DNA of 10,271 nucleotides from contig JALFCJ010000204.1 in assembly GCA_022771185.1 (NCBI GenBank), positions 1-10,271 of the forward strand, given 5' to 3'. Positions 1 through 6,336 of the stretch are shown piece after piece; within the stretch, counting starts at the first letter, position 1, and every line of letters starts with the position of its first letter. A program made the translations under genes and the position numbers. The stretch comes from Spirochaetales bacterium (GTDB lineage Bacteria > Spirochaetota > Spirochaetia > Sphaerochaetales > Sphaerochaetaceae). Under the pieces are notes generated by a model. That model was not told the DNA's origin. It worked only from the letters and a program-made list of their open reading frames with translations, and did no database searches.

Positions 1-43
1 TCAGCTTTGATAGAACAGATACAGGTGAAAACAAATCAGACAC
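1..43 (-). CDS. 5' end of a downstream operon gene, product unknown (partial)
   Basis: A strong ribosome binding site, AGGAGG, lies at 54-49 on the minus strand and overlaps the stop codon of the aminotransferase gene. Five bases later a GTG (43-41) opens a frame that stays open to the window edge and reads MSDLFSPVSVLSKL. The other nearby start candidates, TTG at 46 and GTG at 45, run into stops at once or at the window edge. The gene would start 9 bp after the aminotransferase stop, so it is probably the third gene of the prs operon and translationally coupled. Fourteen residues are too few to name a product. Confidence 0.45.
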   Translation of the reverse strand, partial: MSDLFSPVSVLSKL

Positions 44-52
44 ACAATCCTC

Positions 53-1258
53 CTAGACGTGCATTACTTCTTTTCTGTATGTTTTAAGTCCGACTTTCAG
101 ACACTCTGCCGCCAGTTTCAATTCGTTCTCGTTAAGAACATAAGCAAATCTTGCCTGACACTTTCCAAGTCCTTCTGTCCAATAGAACCCCTCGGCAGGA
201 GCAAACATTACTGTTGCACCTTTATAGGAGAAATCATTGAGCATCCAGATTGCAAACTTTTCAGCGTCATCAACAGGGAGGTCTGCAACAAAGTAGAAGG
301 CACCTTTAGGCATATTTACCCTTACGCCTTCAATTTTCTGCATCTCGCTGACAAGTATATTTCTTCTCTTCTCGTACTCTGCCACTGTTCCGTCTATATA
401 AGACTGAGGGGCAGAAAGAGCAGCTTCTGCAGCAACCTGCTCGACTGCAGGAGAACAAAGACGAGCCTGGGCCATCTTGAGGCAGTTTTCCATAAACTCT
501 TTGTTCTTTGTGACAATTGCACCGATACGGGAACCGCACATACTGAAGCGCTTGGAGAAAGAATCTATGCAGATGACTCTGTCGGCATATTCAGGGAATG
601 AGAGGACAGAAGTAAACTTCTTTCCGTCATAGCAGAACTCTCTGTAGACTTCGTCAACCACTAAAAAGATATCATGACGCTTACACATCTCCAAAAGAGC
701 CAATAATTCTTCTTCTGTATATACGTGTCCTGTCGGGTTATTTGGAGAACACAAAAGGATTCCCATAGTCTTTTTGTTGATCTTATCTTCAAAAGCATCT
801 ATGGAAGGAAGAATAAAGCCATTGGAGGAGCTACTTGTTACAGGGCGTAGTCTTACCATGGCTACGTTTGCAAAGGTAGCTACGTTTGTGTAATAAGGCT
901 CAGGGATGATGAACTCGTCATATGGGTCACAGAGAGTAATGAAAGTAAACTGAATGGCTTCAGAACCACCTGTGGTGATCATTATGTCGTCAATAGTCAA
1001 ATCATCGACGCCCATCCTCTTGTAGTATTCTAGAAGAGCCTTTCTCAGTCCAACTTCACCTTCGCTGAGGCCATAAGCAATGGTCTTATCCTTATAATTG
1101 TGTATAGCATCCAAGGCTTCTACAGGGGTCTTGATGTCAGGCTGACCGATATTAAGGTGAATAACATGTACACCTCTCTCCTTTGCAGCTCTGGCCATTG
1201 GTACAAGTCTTCTGATAGGTGAACACTGGAAACCTGAGATTCTGTTAGACATCTGCAT
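53..1258 (-). CDS. PLP-dependent class I aminotransferase, aspartate aminotransferase-like
   Basis: This 401-residue protein has the fold-type I (AAT class I/II) pattern. It shows GQP at 38-40, the cofactor-binding NNPTG at 173-177, D202 and Y205 in VVDEVY, the Schiff-base lysine K236 in DSFSK, R244, and the substrate carboxylate-binding arginine R370 in the QARFAYV stretch. It should be a cytoplasmic enzyme moving an amino group between an amino acid and a 2-oxo acid. Sequence alone does not fix the donor; aspartate is the family default. The ATG at 1258 is preceded by AGGAGA about 9 bases upstream. A second ATG two codons in (MSNRISGF) is a possible alternative. It lies 18 bp after prs on the same strand, so the two are almost certainly co-transcribed. 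Confidence 0.9.
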   Translation of the reverse strand: MQMSNRISGFQCSPIRRLVPMARAAKERGVHVIHLNIGQPDIKTPVEALDAIHNYKDKTIAYGLSEGEVGLRKALLEYYKRMGVDDLTIDDIMITTGGSEAIQFTFITLCDPYDEFIIPEPYYTNVATFANVAMVRLRPVTSSSSNGFILPSIDAFEDKINKKTMGILLCSPNNPTGHVYTEEELLALLEMCKRHDIFLVVDEVYREFCYDGKKFTSVLSFPEYADRVICIDSFSKRFSMCGSRIGAIVTKNKEFMENCLKMAQARLCSPAVEQVAAEAALSAPQSYIDGTVAEYEKRRNILVSEMQKIEGVRVNMPKGAFYFVADLPVDDAEKFAIWMLNDFSYKGATVMFAPAEGFYWTEGLGKCQARFAYVLNENELKLAAECLKVGLKTYRKEVMHV

Positions 1259-1276
1259 ATTATATTTCTCCTATTT

Positions 1277-2563
1277 TTACTCTGGAAGACTGCTGTCATC
1301 CTCAGGGAAAGGTGCAGAAGGATTAGCCTGTGTAGTATCAACCAACTTCTGAATAAACTTTCTGTTGTCAAGAAGAGGAGAAATGGCTCTTCCATGGTGA
1401 AGACGTGAAATGACACGGGCAAAGAGCTCTGTTACATCTGCCTGTACAAACCACTCTTTCTCCAAGAGTTCCTTTCCTTGGTAAACGGCGTTGGTTCCGA
1501 TTATTCTATAGAAGATACCCTCTTTATAAGCCTGGTCGAAGTTCTCGATGGCTCCGCCGTTGAAGAATGGAAGAGATACCATGACTATGACTTTCTTGGC
1601 TCCTCTATTCATAAGCTCTCTCATGGCGATGATCATTGTGCCTCCTGTTGCGATCATATCGTCTGCCATAAGAACAGTCTTACCCTTTACGTCTCCAAGA
1701 AGGTTTATAGATTTAATGTTAGTATTCTTTGCACTTGTAGAAACCTGTGAGTAGTCTCTCTCTTTATAGAGCATTGCAAGTGGTCTATGAAGAGCCTGCG
1801 CATAGAACTTGTTCCTGTTTACAGCGCCTGTATCAGGGGAAACTACAACGATATCAGGATCAGAGAAGTCGATGAGACGTCTCAGAGCTATAAGCGTCTG
1901 ATAAGATCCATGAACGTTTTCAAGTCTACATGTGGAGAAAGCGTTCTCTATTTCTCTGGAGTGAATATCCAAAGTAATGATTCTGTTTACTCCCAACTCC
2001 TCGCAGAAGCGGGCAAACATAGCAGCTGTCAAAGCTTCTCTTGAAGCCTTTTTGTGCTGTCTGGCGTATGGATATGTAGGGAGGACCAATGTAATTGAAG
2101 CCGCTCCGGCATTGGTAAGTGCATTGATTGTGGTGAAGAGGAACATCAGGTGGTCATTGACGCTTATTACCTGAGGCTCGTCCAAGCCTGCAACCTTGAT
2201 AGGAGCTGTGTTCGATACATCATGTACTACATATACATTGAGTCCTCTCACAGGGTCGATGATCTCGGCCTTCTCTTCTCCGTTACTGAACCTTGTGTAC
2301 TTTACGTTGATAGAGAAGTCAGGACAATGGAAAGATGTAGGAAGCTTTCCTGTAGGAATCTTCTTTGAATCCAAGTCATCCAAGAGGGTGACAGTCTTCA
2401 ATAACTCCTCTTCTGTGATTCCATGACGCTTGGTCAATGCCTCTGAAACCTTTTCATAACGAGCAATATAGAGTCGTCTGAGGTGTTTCACTACTTTGCC
2501 TGTGAAATATTCTGAGCCAGGGCCGGCAATAACCCCTAACTTATGTGGTTTTAAGATACTCAT
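1277..2563 (-). CDS. prs: Ribose-phosphate pyrophosphokinase (PRPP synthetase), long form
   Basis: The enzyme makes PRPP from ribose 5-phosphate and ATP, feeding nucleotide, histidine and NAD synthesis and the uracil phosphoribosyltransferase reaction. Numbered from the chosen start (428 residues), visible motifs are the PYARQHKK signature near 165-172, the metal-binding DIHS at 199-202, and the PRPP-binding loop ADDMIATGGT at 300-309. Ordinary bacterial enzymes have about 315 residues. The extra length is mostly N-terminal (the first ~110 residues), matching the long forms I know from spirochaetes. The frame is open back to 2635, but the extra 24 residues look unlike the family. ATG 2563 (MSILKPHKLG) begins the family-like sequence and follows a plausible promoter, though no clear Shine-Dalgarno site precedes it. 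It heads an operon with the aminotransferase. Confidence 0.9.
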   Translation of the reverse strand: MSILKPHKLGVIAGPGSEYFTGKVVKHLRRLYIARYEKVSEALTKRHGITEEELLKTVTLLDDLDSKKIPTGKLPTSFHCPDFSINVKYTRFSNGEEKAEIIDPVRGLNVYVVHDVSNTAPIKVAGLDEPQVISVNDHLMFLFTTINALTNAGAASITLVLPTYPYARQHKKASREALTAAMFARFCEELGVNRIITLDIHSREIENAFSTCRLENVHGSYQTLIALRRLIDFSDPDIVVVSPDTGAVNRNKFYAQALHRPLAMLYKERDYSQVSTSAKNTNIKSINLLGDVKGKTVLMADDMIATGGTMIIAMRELMNRGAKKVIVMVSLPFFNGGAIENFDQAYKEGIFYRIIGTNAVYQGKELLEKEWFVQADVTELFARVISRLHHGRAISPLLDNRKFIQKLVDTTQANPSAPFPEDDSSLPE

Positions 2564-2571
2564 TTGGTCTA

Positions 2572-2601
2572 AGGATACCCCAAAGCAAACATCGTGTTCA
2601 A
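2572..2601 (-). promoter_or_regulatory. Candidate prs promoter
   Basis: On the minus strand TTGAAC (2601-2596) and TATCCT (2577-2572) are separated by 18 bp. Each matches 4 of 6 consensus bases. The predicted transcription start falls about 2 bases before the ATG at 2563, so the message would be nearly leaderless. This agrees with the absence of a visible ribosome binding site. It is moderate evidence only. Confidence 0.3.
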
Positions 2602-2656
2602 CAATGTCTCTATAGAAGAAAGAGGATGAAAACATGAGATTTCATTCATTTGGGCC

Positions 2657-2673
2657 AAAAACGCGTTATATAA
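2657..2673 (+). promoter_or_regulatory. AAAAACGCGTT + ATATAA motif upstream of the lipoprotein gene
   Basis: The 11-mer AAAAACGCGTT followed directly by ATATAA lies just upstream of the ATG at 2676. The same 11-mer, followed after two bases by ATATAA, lies upstream of ssb in the same orientation relative to its gene. ACGCGT is self-complementary, so this could be a regulator site next to a -10 element. Function is inferred from the repetition only. Confidence 0.35.
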
Positions 2674-2675
2674 GT

Positions 2676-3602
2676 ATGAAGAAAATTCCATTTTTGCTTT
2701 TATTCTTGCTTTTTTTTATTTCATGTGTCCCCGGAGGCGGAGCTATTGAAGATTTGACAAAAGACTTGATAAAGACTCCTCCATCTATTCTGTCCTGCAC
2801 ATTGGATGAAACTGCCACTCTCACGATTTCATTTTCAGAGACGGTAGAAATAAAAGAGCTAATCATCAACGACCAGATGATTCTAAAAGAAAAGCTTGGG
2901 TCATCATTCTCTCTTCCACTTCCTTTTTCTCTTTCTCCCGGAGAAAAAGCAGGAGTAAAGATCACTATTCTGGATATAAACGGAAACAAGGAGAGATTCT
3001 ATTTGACGATAAAGGGAAAGAATAATGAGATACCATCTCTCATCATAAACGAAGTTTCTATCAAGGGAACCCAGTCAAACCCGGATAGAATTGAGTTATA
3101 TGTACTAAAAAAAGGTGACACGGCAGGAGTCACAGTCTCTGACGATAAATTCACATTCACTCTCCCCTCTATCAAAGTCAAGGAAGGAGACCTTATTCTT
3201 ATTTATTGGGATAAAACTACTACAAAAAAGAACTATGAGCGGGATAGGGGGAAGATGACATATATATTGAATGCAAAGGCATCCTCTACTCTTCCTGGCC
3301 CCGAAGGCGCGATAATAATAAGGAAAGAAGAAAAAGGCGAGATAATGGATGCGTTTTTCTACAGCGAGAAGGGAGAAGAGGCGTTGAAAGAGGGAGAAAA
3401 ACATAAGCTCTTTTCTGAAGCTAATGACAATGGAGAATGGGAAGGAGAAGCCTTCGACTCCTCTCTTGTCACATCGTCCCGTGTAATAGCGAGACTTCCA
3501 GGAGCCATCGATACTGATACTTCTGAGGATTTCTTTATTACTGCTCCAAGGCGCAGCACCTTCGGAGAAGAGAACGAATACGCCCCATATCAAGGCACAT
3601 GA
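2676..3602 (+). CDS. Secreted lipoprotein with a lamin-tail-like domain
   Basis: From ATG 2676 the product has 308 residues. MKK and a hydrophobic run end at C17 (FFISC), a lipobox with Phe at -3 that is relaxed by E. coli standards but acceptable in spirochaetes. It is therefore probably an exported, lipid-anchored envelope protein. Residues about 36-115 look like a beta-rich Ig-like segment. Residues about 122-300 resemble the lamin tail domain found in bacterial surface proteins: IINEVS followed by RIELYV, then GDLILIY, and near the end SSRVIARLPG with a C-terminal TFGEEN resembling the usual TPGxxN ending. An in-frame ATG at 2634 has AGAGGA 7 bases upstream and would add 14 residues. I prefer 2676 because it gives a normal signal peptide and leaves the shared upstream motif non-coding. 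Ligand and role are unknown. Confidence 0.75.
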   Translation: MKKIPFLLLFLLFFISCVPGGGAIEDLTKDLIKTPPSILSCTLDETATLTISFSETVEIKELIINDQMILKEKLGSSFSLPLPFSLSPGEKAGVKITILDINGNKERFYLTIKGKNNEIPSLIINEVSIKGTQSNPDRIELYVLKKGDTAGVTVSDDKFTFTLPSIKVKEGDLILIYWDKTTTKKNYERDRGKMTYILNAKASSTLPGPEGAIIIRKEEKGEIMDAFFYSEKGEEALKEGEKHKLFSEANDNGEWEGEAFDSSLVTSSRVIARLPGAIDTDTSEDFFITAPRRSTFGEENEYAPYQGT

Positions 3603-3604
3603 CA

Positions 3605-3633
3605 AATAATGGGGCGAAAACCGCCCCATTATT
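3605..3633. terminator. Bidirectional rho-independent-type hairpin between lipoprotein and permease genes
   Basis: A perfect 12-bp stem (3605-3616 with 3622-3633) closes a 5-base loop, AAAAC. The GC-rich inner part GGGGCG is flanked by AATAAT and ATTATT, giving A/T tails on both strands. It sits exactly between two convergent genes, 2 bp after the lipoprotein stop and 14 bp before the permease stop, so it should serve both. Confidence 0.85.
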
Positions 3634-3647
3634 AAGTTTATGCTTGA

Positions 3648-4997
3648 TCAATACTTTCCAAGAGAGCTTGAATTCTCTTCGTTTGGCATATATTCCTTTC
3701 TTCTGCCAGGAAGGACAGCGTTGAGAACGATACCGACGATAGATGCAACTGCAATACCTGAGAAGCTTACAGAACTGAAGGTGATTGCACCGGCAGCGCT
3801 GTAGGAGATACCGATTGCAAGACCGAGGATAAGTGCTGCGATGATGACGTTTCTTGAATCCTGGAAGTTTGTCTTGTTCTCTACAACGTTTCTAATACCG
3901 ATAGCTGAGATCATACCGTAGAGGATGATAGAAACACCACCGATTGTTGCGCTAGGCATAGCTTCGATAAGGGCAGCAAACTTAGGACAGAATGAGAGCA
4001 CGATTGCATATACGGCTGCAAGTCTGATTACAAACGGATCATAAACCTTTGTAAGAGCCAATACACCTGTGTTCTCACCATATGTTGTATTTGCTGGAGC
4101 TCCGAAGAGAGAAGCGATGGCTGTTCCCACACCGTCTCCGATAAGTGTTCTGTGTAGGCCTGGATCCTCGATGAAGTTCTTTCCTACTGTACCGCCGATG
4201 GCTGAGATGTCACCCACATGCTCCATCATTGTTGCAAACGCAATCGGAACGATAGTGATGATAGAGGAAAGGAGGAAGGTCCAGTTTACGTTCCCGCTGA
4301 AGAATAGACCGAATACAGTATCCTGCATCTTGAATGGAAGACCAAACCATGCTGCGCTTGATACTGAGCTTACAACAGCAGCCCTAGCAGCAGGGTCAAC
4401 GATGAGAGCCACAACATAAGAAGCGATTACACCGATGAGAATAGGAATAATCTTGATCATTCCCTTTCCCCAGATGTTGCAGACAATGACTACAACGATG
4501 GCAACAAGTGCAACGATCCAGTTTGTAGTACAGTTGTTGATGGCTGATGGTGCAAGGTTAAGACCGATGGCGATGATGATTGGTCCTGTTACTACTGGTG
4601 GGAAGAACTTCATGACGTTCTTACTTCCGTAGACCTTACAGATCAAAGCTAGGACAAGATACAAGAGACCTGCACAAGCAACACCTACACATGCGTATAC
4701 TAGTGATATTGATTCTGTGTATCCAAGTGCAACACCTGCTGCCTTTACTGCTGCGTATCCACCGAGGAAAGCGAAGGAAGAACCCAAGAATACTGGGACC
4801 TTTCTTCCTGTAACCAGGTGCATGAAGAGTGTTGCGATTCCTGCAAATAGCAGGGTTGAACTGACGCTGAGGCCTGTGATGATTGGAACAAGTACTGTTG
4901 CTCCGAACATTGCGAACATGTGCTGGAGACCCAAGAGAAGAGTCTTACCTGTTCCCAGTTCCTTTGCGTTGTAGATGACGCCGTTGTTGTTATCCAT
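3648..4997 (-). CDS. uraA: Uracil permease, NCS2 nucleobase:cation symporter family
   Basis: This 449-residue, very hydrophobic protein has about 14 membrane segments expected for the family and sits in the cytoplasmic membrane. Family marks include VPVFLGSSFAF near 67-77, the PPVVTGPIIIAIGLNL stretch near 133-148, MMEHVGDISAIGG at 257-269 and NTTYGENTGV at 303-312. E259 and E308 correspond to the substrate-binding glutamates of E. coli UraA. The residue matching UraA His245 is Asp263 here. Substrate is called uracil because of pyrR next door and the PyrR-type attenuator in the leader. The ATG at 4997 follows AGGAG with 6 bases spacing. The gene has its own promoter, a leader of about 135 bases and a terminator downstream. 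Confidence 0.92.
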   Translation of the reverse strand: MDNNNGVIYNAKELGTGKTLLLGLQHMFAMFGATVLVPIITGLSVSSTLLFAGIATLFMHLVTGRKVPVFLGSSFAFLGGYAAVKAAGVALGYTESISLVYACVGVACAGLLYLVLALICKVYGSKNVMKFFPPVVTGPIIIAIGLNLAPSAINNCTTNWIVALVAIVVVIVCNIWGKGMIKIIPILIGVIASYVVALIVDPAARAAVVSSVSSAAWFGLPFKMQDTVFGLFFSGNVNWTFLLSSIITIVPIAFATMMEHVGDISAIGGTVGKNFIEDPGLHRTLIGDGVGTAIASLFGAPANTTYGENTGVLALTKVYDPFVIRLAAVYAIVLSFCPKFAALIEAMPSATIGGVSIILYGMISAIGIRNVVENKTNFQDSRNVIIAALILGLAIGISYSAAGAITFSSVSFSGIAVASIVGIVLNAVLPGRRKEYMPNEENSSSLGKY

Positions 4998-5028
4998 CTG
5001 TTGCTCCTTTGTCCCACTGGTAAAGGAG

Positions 5029-5057
5029 AAAAAAAGGTCTCACCCATCCGGCAAGAC
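5029..5057 (-). terminator. Attenuator terminator in the uraA leader
   Basis: In the minus-strand transcript GUCUUGCC (5057-5050) pairs with GGUGAGAC (5044-5037) across the 5-base loop GGAUG. This is an 8-bp stem with two G-U pairs. One C and then seven U (5035-5029) follow. It lies about 30 bases before the uraA start, where a terminator makes sense only as an attenuator. Its 5' arm is also the 3' arm of the competing antiterminator. Confidence 0.72.
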
Positions 5058-5103
5058 TGCAACAAAAGAGGGCCCATTGTCCCTATATTATCTGCCTTAC
5101 CGG
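5048..5103 (-). promoter_or_regulatory. Antiterminator in the uraA leader
   Basis: CCGGUAAGGC (5103-5094) can pair over 10 bp, with two G-U pairs, with GUCUUGCCGG (5057-5048). This structure uses the 5' arm of the terminator and the 3' arm (CCGG) of the upstream PyrR-type hairpin. The three structures are therefore mutually exclusive, as in Bacillus pyr attenuators. The 36-base interior holds a small AGGG/CCCU hairpin. Confidence 0.65.
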
Positions 5104-5117
5104 TCTCTCTGTACCAG
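5100..5117 (-). promoter_or_regulatory. PyrR-binding-loop-like hairpin (anti-antiterminator)
   Basis: The transcript contains CUGGU, ACAGAGAG, ACCGG: a 5-bp stem with one U-G pair around a purine-rich loop. The 14-base core GGUACAGAGAGACC matches the Bacillus PyrR consensus ARUCCNGNGAGGYU at 10 positions, including the CNGNGAG loop. Two outer differences keep pairing (A-U to G-C, U-G to U-A), but the C-G loop-closing pair becomes A/G. Binding by PyrR with UMP would free the terminator and lower permease synthesis when pyrimidines are plentiful. This is by analogy. Confidence 0.62.
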
Positions 5118-5140
5118 CTTAAAGACTTTTTTGCTGATGC

Positions 5141-5170
5141 ATCCTAGCATGTTGCAACAAATATGGTCAA
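5141..5170 (-). promoter_or_regulatory. uraA promoter
   Basis: On the minus strand TTGACC (5170-5165, 5 of 6 consensus) and TAGGAT (5146-5141, 4 of 6, preceded by an extended -10 TGC) are 18 bp apart. Transcription should start near 5134, upstream of the PyrR-type hairpin, so the whole attenuator would be in the transcript. A TGTTGCAA element lies in the spacer and a second copy lies just upstream of the -35. Confidence 0.6.
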
Positions 5171-5221
5171 TAAGTGTTGCAAAATAAATCCAAATGTCTT
5201 AACAAGATTATGAGGCGAAAA

Positions 5222-5764
5222 ATGGAAAGAAGGGTACAGATTCTTACAGAAACGGAAGTCAAGAGAGCTCTTATGAGACTTTCCTATGAGATAATTGAAA
5301 AAAGCGAAGACTTAGATAAAGTGGTACTGGCAGGAATCCACACAAGGGGAATCCCCATTGCAGAGATTATTCGGGACAACATTGAGAAACATACAGGAAA
5401 GAGAATACCGATTTGTACCTTGGATATTACTTTCTATAGAGATGACCTGTCCAAGAAGGGCGAGCTTCCTGAAGTGAAAGGCTCCATCTTTCCTGTAGAC
5501 ATCAATGGAAAAGAAGTAATAATCACAGACGATGTATTATATACAGGGCGCACATGCAGGGCTGCCATAGATAGTATATTTGCAAAGGGAAGGCCAAAGA
5601 GAATATCACTCTGTGTCCTTGTGGACAGAGGCCACAGGGAACTCCCAATAAGGCCCGACTACATAGGAAAGAATGTGCCTACATCCCAGAAAGAAGTTAT
5701 AAAAGTAAATATAGAAGAAATCGACGGGAAGACAGACGTTGAAATAATAGAAAAAGAGAACTAG
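5222..5764 (+). CDS. pyrR: Bifunctional pyr operon regulator / uracil phosphoribosyltransferase
   Basis: A 180-residue type I phosphoribosyltransferase closely matching PyrR in length and motif order: LDITFYRDDLSKK at 67-79, the PRPP loop VIITDDVLYTGRT at 99-111, VDRGHRELPIR at 134-144, and YIGKNVPTS at 147-155. It should bind pyr-leader RNA with UMP and can make UMP from uracil and PRPP. ATG 5222 is chosen because GAGG lies 6 bases upstream and it matches the Bacillus N-terminus. The frame is open to a GTG at 5174, whose extra residues are unlike the family. Among residues important for RNA binding in B. subtilis, R19 and T41 are kept, while T18 is Met, H22 is Tyr and K40 is His. It is divergent from uraA, its likely target. 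Confidence 0.93.
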   Translation: MERRVQILTETEVKRALMRLSYEIIEKSEDLDKVVLAGIHTRGIPIAEIIRDNIEKHTGKRIPICTLDITFYRDDLSKKGELPEVKGSIFPVDINGKEVIITDDVLYTGRTCRAAIDSIFAKGRPKRISLCVLVDRGHRELPIRPDYIGKNVPTSQKEVIKVNIEEIDGKTDVEIIEKEN

Positions 5765-5782
5765 GAATACCAAAGGATATTA

Positions 5783-5810
5783 AGAAGGGGAAAAATCCCC
5801 TTCTCTTTAA
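5783..5810. terminator. Terminator between pyrR and ssb
   Basis: AGAAGGGGA (5783-5791) and TCCCCTTCT (5796-5804) form a perfect 9-bp stem with an AAAA loop, followed by CTTTAA. It begins 18 bp after the pyrR stop and overlaps the last codon of the convergent ssb gene by a few bases. It probably ends transcription mainly for pyrR and may act in both directions. Confidence 0.75.
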
Positions 5811-6235
5811 AACTCGTAGAGAACTGAAAAATCAGAGAGCATGTCGCTTTCACCTGTTTCGTCCTCAATGACTTCAACCTGCCCCGCCTTGCCTTTGGAT
5901 AGCGGCCTATACTCAAGGTGAGTGCAGATTACTTCCATAGTGTTTCTTCTCTCCCCCTTCTTGGTCTCCCACTTGCACATTCTAAGTCTTCCGAGACATC
6001 TTACAGCCATGCCCTTCTTTACTCTTTCAAGGCATCTTTCACCTAGATCTCCCCAGCACTGGATAGGAATGAAGAGTGTATCCTGCTGCATGTTCCCGGC
6101 TCTATCGCGCCAAAACTGATCGTTGGCGAGATTGAACTTAATCAGTCGTTTGTTAGTTGTGAGACTTGTGGCCACAACCTCGGGGTCGTTGACAGTTGTA
6201 CCCTCGAGTAAAATGTTGTTAAGTTGGTTAATCAT
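5807..6235 (-). CDS. ssb: Single-stranded DNA-binding protein
   Basis: A 142-residue SSB. The OB-fold spans about residues 1-110: an N-terminal NQLNNILLEGTTVNDPE stretch, KFNLAND, FIPIQCWGDLGERC, and GMAVRCLGRL leading to EVICTHLEY. The protein coats single-stranded DNA in replication and repair. The acidic tail is short (VEVIEDETGESDMLSDFSVLYEF region) and ends in EF rather than the classical DDDIPF. The last residue is still Phe, the anchor for partner proteins. It has a strong ribosome binding site, GGAGGA, 5 bases before the ATG. It is a single gene here, not between rpsF and rpsR, so it could be an additional paralogue. An alternative reading is a related OB-fold protein, but SSB fits best. 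Confidence 0.85.
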   Translation of the reverse strand: MINQLNNILLEGTTVNDPEVVATSLTTNKRLIKFNLANDQFWRDRAGNMQQDTLFIPIQCWGDLGERCLERVKKGMAVRCLGRLRMCKWETKKGERRNTMEVICTHLEYRPLSKGKAGQVEVIEDETGESDMLSDFSVLYEF

Positions 6236-6246
6236 ATTATTCCTCC

Positions 6247-6266
6247 ATTATATAGAACGCGTTTTT
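6247..6266 (-). promoter_or_regulatory. AAAAACGCGTT + TATATAAT motif upstream of ssb
   Basis: On the minus strand AAAAACGCGTT (6266-6256) is followed by CTATATAAT (6255-6247) and then directly by the GGAGGA ribosome binding site. The same 11-mer plus ATATAA precedes the lipoprotein gene. A start site 7 bases after TATAAT would fall after the ribosome binding site, so either this is not the -10 or the element is an operator. Role unknown. Confidence 0.35.
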
Positions 6267-6308
6267 CCCTGAATTTGTCCAAAAAAGCCTCTCATAGAGG
6301 GGAAACTG

Positions 6309-6317
6309 TGCTATTCT
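6309..6317 (+). promoter_or_regulatory. Candidate extended -10 promoter for pyrH
   Basis: TGC followed by TATTCT (4 of 6 consensus) lies 20 bp before the pyrH ATG. I see no matching -35 at normal spacing. A start near 6324 would give a short leader that just includes the AAGGGAG ribosome binding site (6323-6329). Confidence 0.3.
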
Positions 6318-6336
6318 CTCCAAAGGGAGAAGTAAA

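Noticed and set aside
59..601. Long plus-strand frame opposite the aminotransferase gene
   Set aside because: Antisense shadow of a well-conserved enzyme, rich in Cys, Ser and His, with no recognisable motif.
2564..2635. N-terminal extension of PRPP synthetase to ATG 2635
   Set aside because: The extra 24 residues (MFSSSFFYRD...) are unlike the family. They would cover a plausible promoter and overlap the start region of the divergent gene, and no ribosome binding site precedes this ATG.
3105..3629. Minus-strand frame of 174 residues opposite the lipoprotein gene
   Set aside because: Phe- and Ser-rich antisense frame without motifs. It would start inside the bidirectional terminator hairpin.
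5174..5221. GTG 5174 or ATG 5210 as the pyrR start
   Set aside because: GAGG is positioned for ATG 5222, which also gives the family length of 180 residues. The longer forms would add an atypical basic tail.
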